This document shows positions 63,905-64,000 of a DNA stretch of 64,000 nt, piece after piece. Under the pieces are notes generated by a model. It ran no database searches and was not told the DNA's origin. It saw nothing but the letters and a program-made list of their open reading frames with translations. Source of the DNA: Roseivirga sp. E12 (lineage in GTDB: Bacteria > Bacteroidota > Bacteroidia > Cytophagales > Cyclobacteriaceae); the NCBI RefSeq assembly GCF_017592825.1, contig NZ_JAGFMD010000001.1, forward strand, positions 496,001 to 560,000, written 5' to 3'. Every line of letters starts with the position of its first letter. Within the stretch, counting starts at the first letter, position 1. The position numbers and the translations under genes are program-made.

Positions 63905-64000
63905 ATGTGGGGAATTATTTCTGCTATTTTTTTTATCTCATGGTTAACAACCTTTATTCTCCTTAGGCTGGCTCCGATTAACTCCGATCATCAAGTTAAT
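63905..64000 (+). CDS. Start of a membrane protein gene (cut by window end)
   Basis: An ATG at 63905, 4 bp after the enolase-like gene, opens a frame of 32 codons to the window end without a stop. It encodes MWGIISAIFFISWLTTFILL, a membrane helix, followed by RLAPINSDHQVN. Its tight spacing makes it the next gene of the same operon. No family can be given from this short piece. Confidence 0.7.
   Translation, partial: MWGIISAIFFISWLTTFILLRLAPINSDHQVN

Overview
The window looks like a chromosome segment of a marine or soil-type Bacteroidota, most likely order Cytophagales (inference). The base composition is moderately AT-rich, starts rarely carry a clear Shine-Dalgarno, and the gene content is typical of the group: many FtsX/MacB-type permeases without an ATPase gene nearby, LytS/LytTR two-component pairs, membrane-anchored AraC regulators, PadR regulators, and S9, M1 and S41 peptidases. 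I saw no rRNA, tRNA, CRISPR array or transposase.

Layout. 1-9.1 kb: the tail of an FtsX permease, a cold-shock-domain protein, an AI-2E family transporter, an unknown secreted protein, and a CadC-like membrane regulator with a beta-propeller next to a secreted S9 peptidase. 9.1-9.8 kb: a gene-free stretch packed with intergenic repeats, a copy of which recurs at 15.0 kb. 9.8-21.0 kb: a PadR-permease pair, an M1 peptidase, a HAD phosphatase, and a histidine kinase with a sigma-54-type response regulator, divergent from a second permease that has a good -24/-12 promoter and a palindromic upstream site. 21-26 kb: a CPBP protease, a DJ-1/PfpI protein, an AraC regulator, an ECF sigma factor with a truncated partner, and Lgt.

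26-52 kb is the most distinctive part. A LytTR response regulator and 7TM kinase sit next to a long co-directional array of secreted proteins and lipoproteins. They share a roughly 260-residue PD40-type module that opens with a motif like GQKPPGLTPEVFAPGIVS and closes with one like WVDAKVIENLRPK. There are ten copies in nine genes, some fused to a TolB-like propeller, a serine hydrolase or a CBM9-like domain, and a 3' remnant of another copy. Two runs of these genes end in closely related FtsX permeases; a third permease paralogue follows, and a second LytS/LytTR pair lies inside the array. Three promoters carry the same pair of AGAGCAGTT direct repeats at a 20-bp period, next to the first LytTR pair, so a signal-responsive envelope regulon is a reasonable hypothesis.

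52-57.6 kb holds an NTF2-like secreted protein, an S41 peptidase divergent from a small ToxR-like membrane regulator, a phage-like-domain membrane protein, an unknown protein and a methyltransferase. 57.7-64 kb is a compact co-directional set: an HTTM/gamma-carboxylase-like membrane protein, a degenerate ATP-grasp-like protein, a complete ATP-grasp ligase, a two-domain flavodoxin-like reductase, an enolase-superfamily enzyme and the start of a membrane protein. It looks like an undescribed small-molecule or peptide biosynthetic cluster that continues past the window. Identifications rest on motif reading only; no database search was run.
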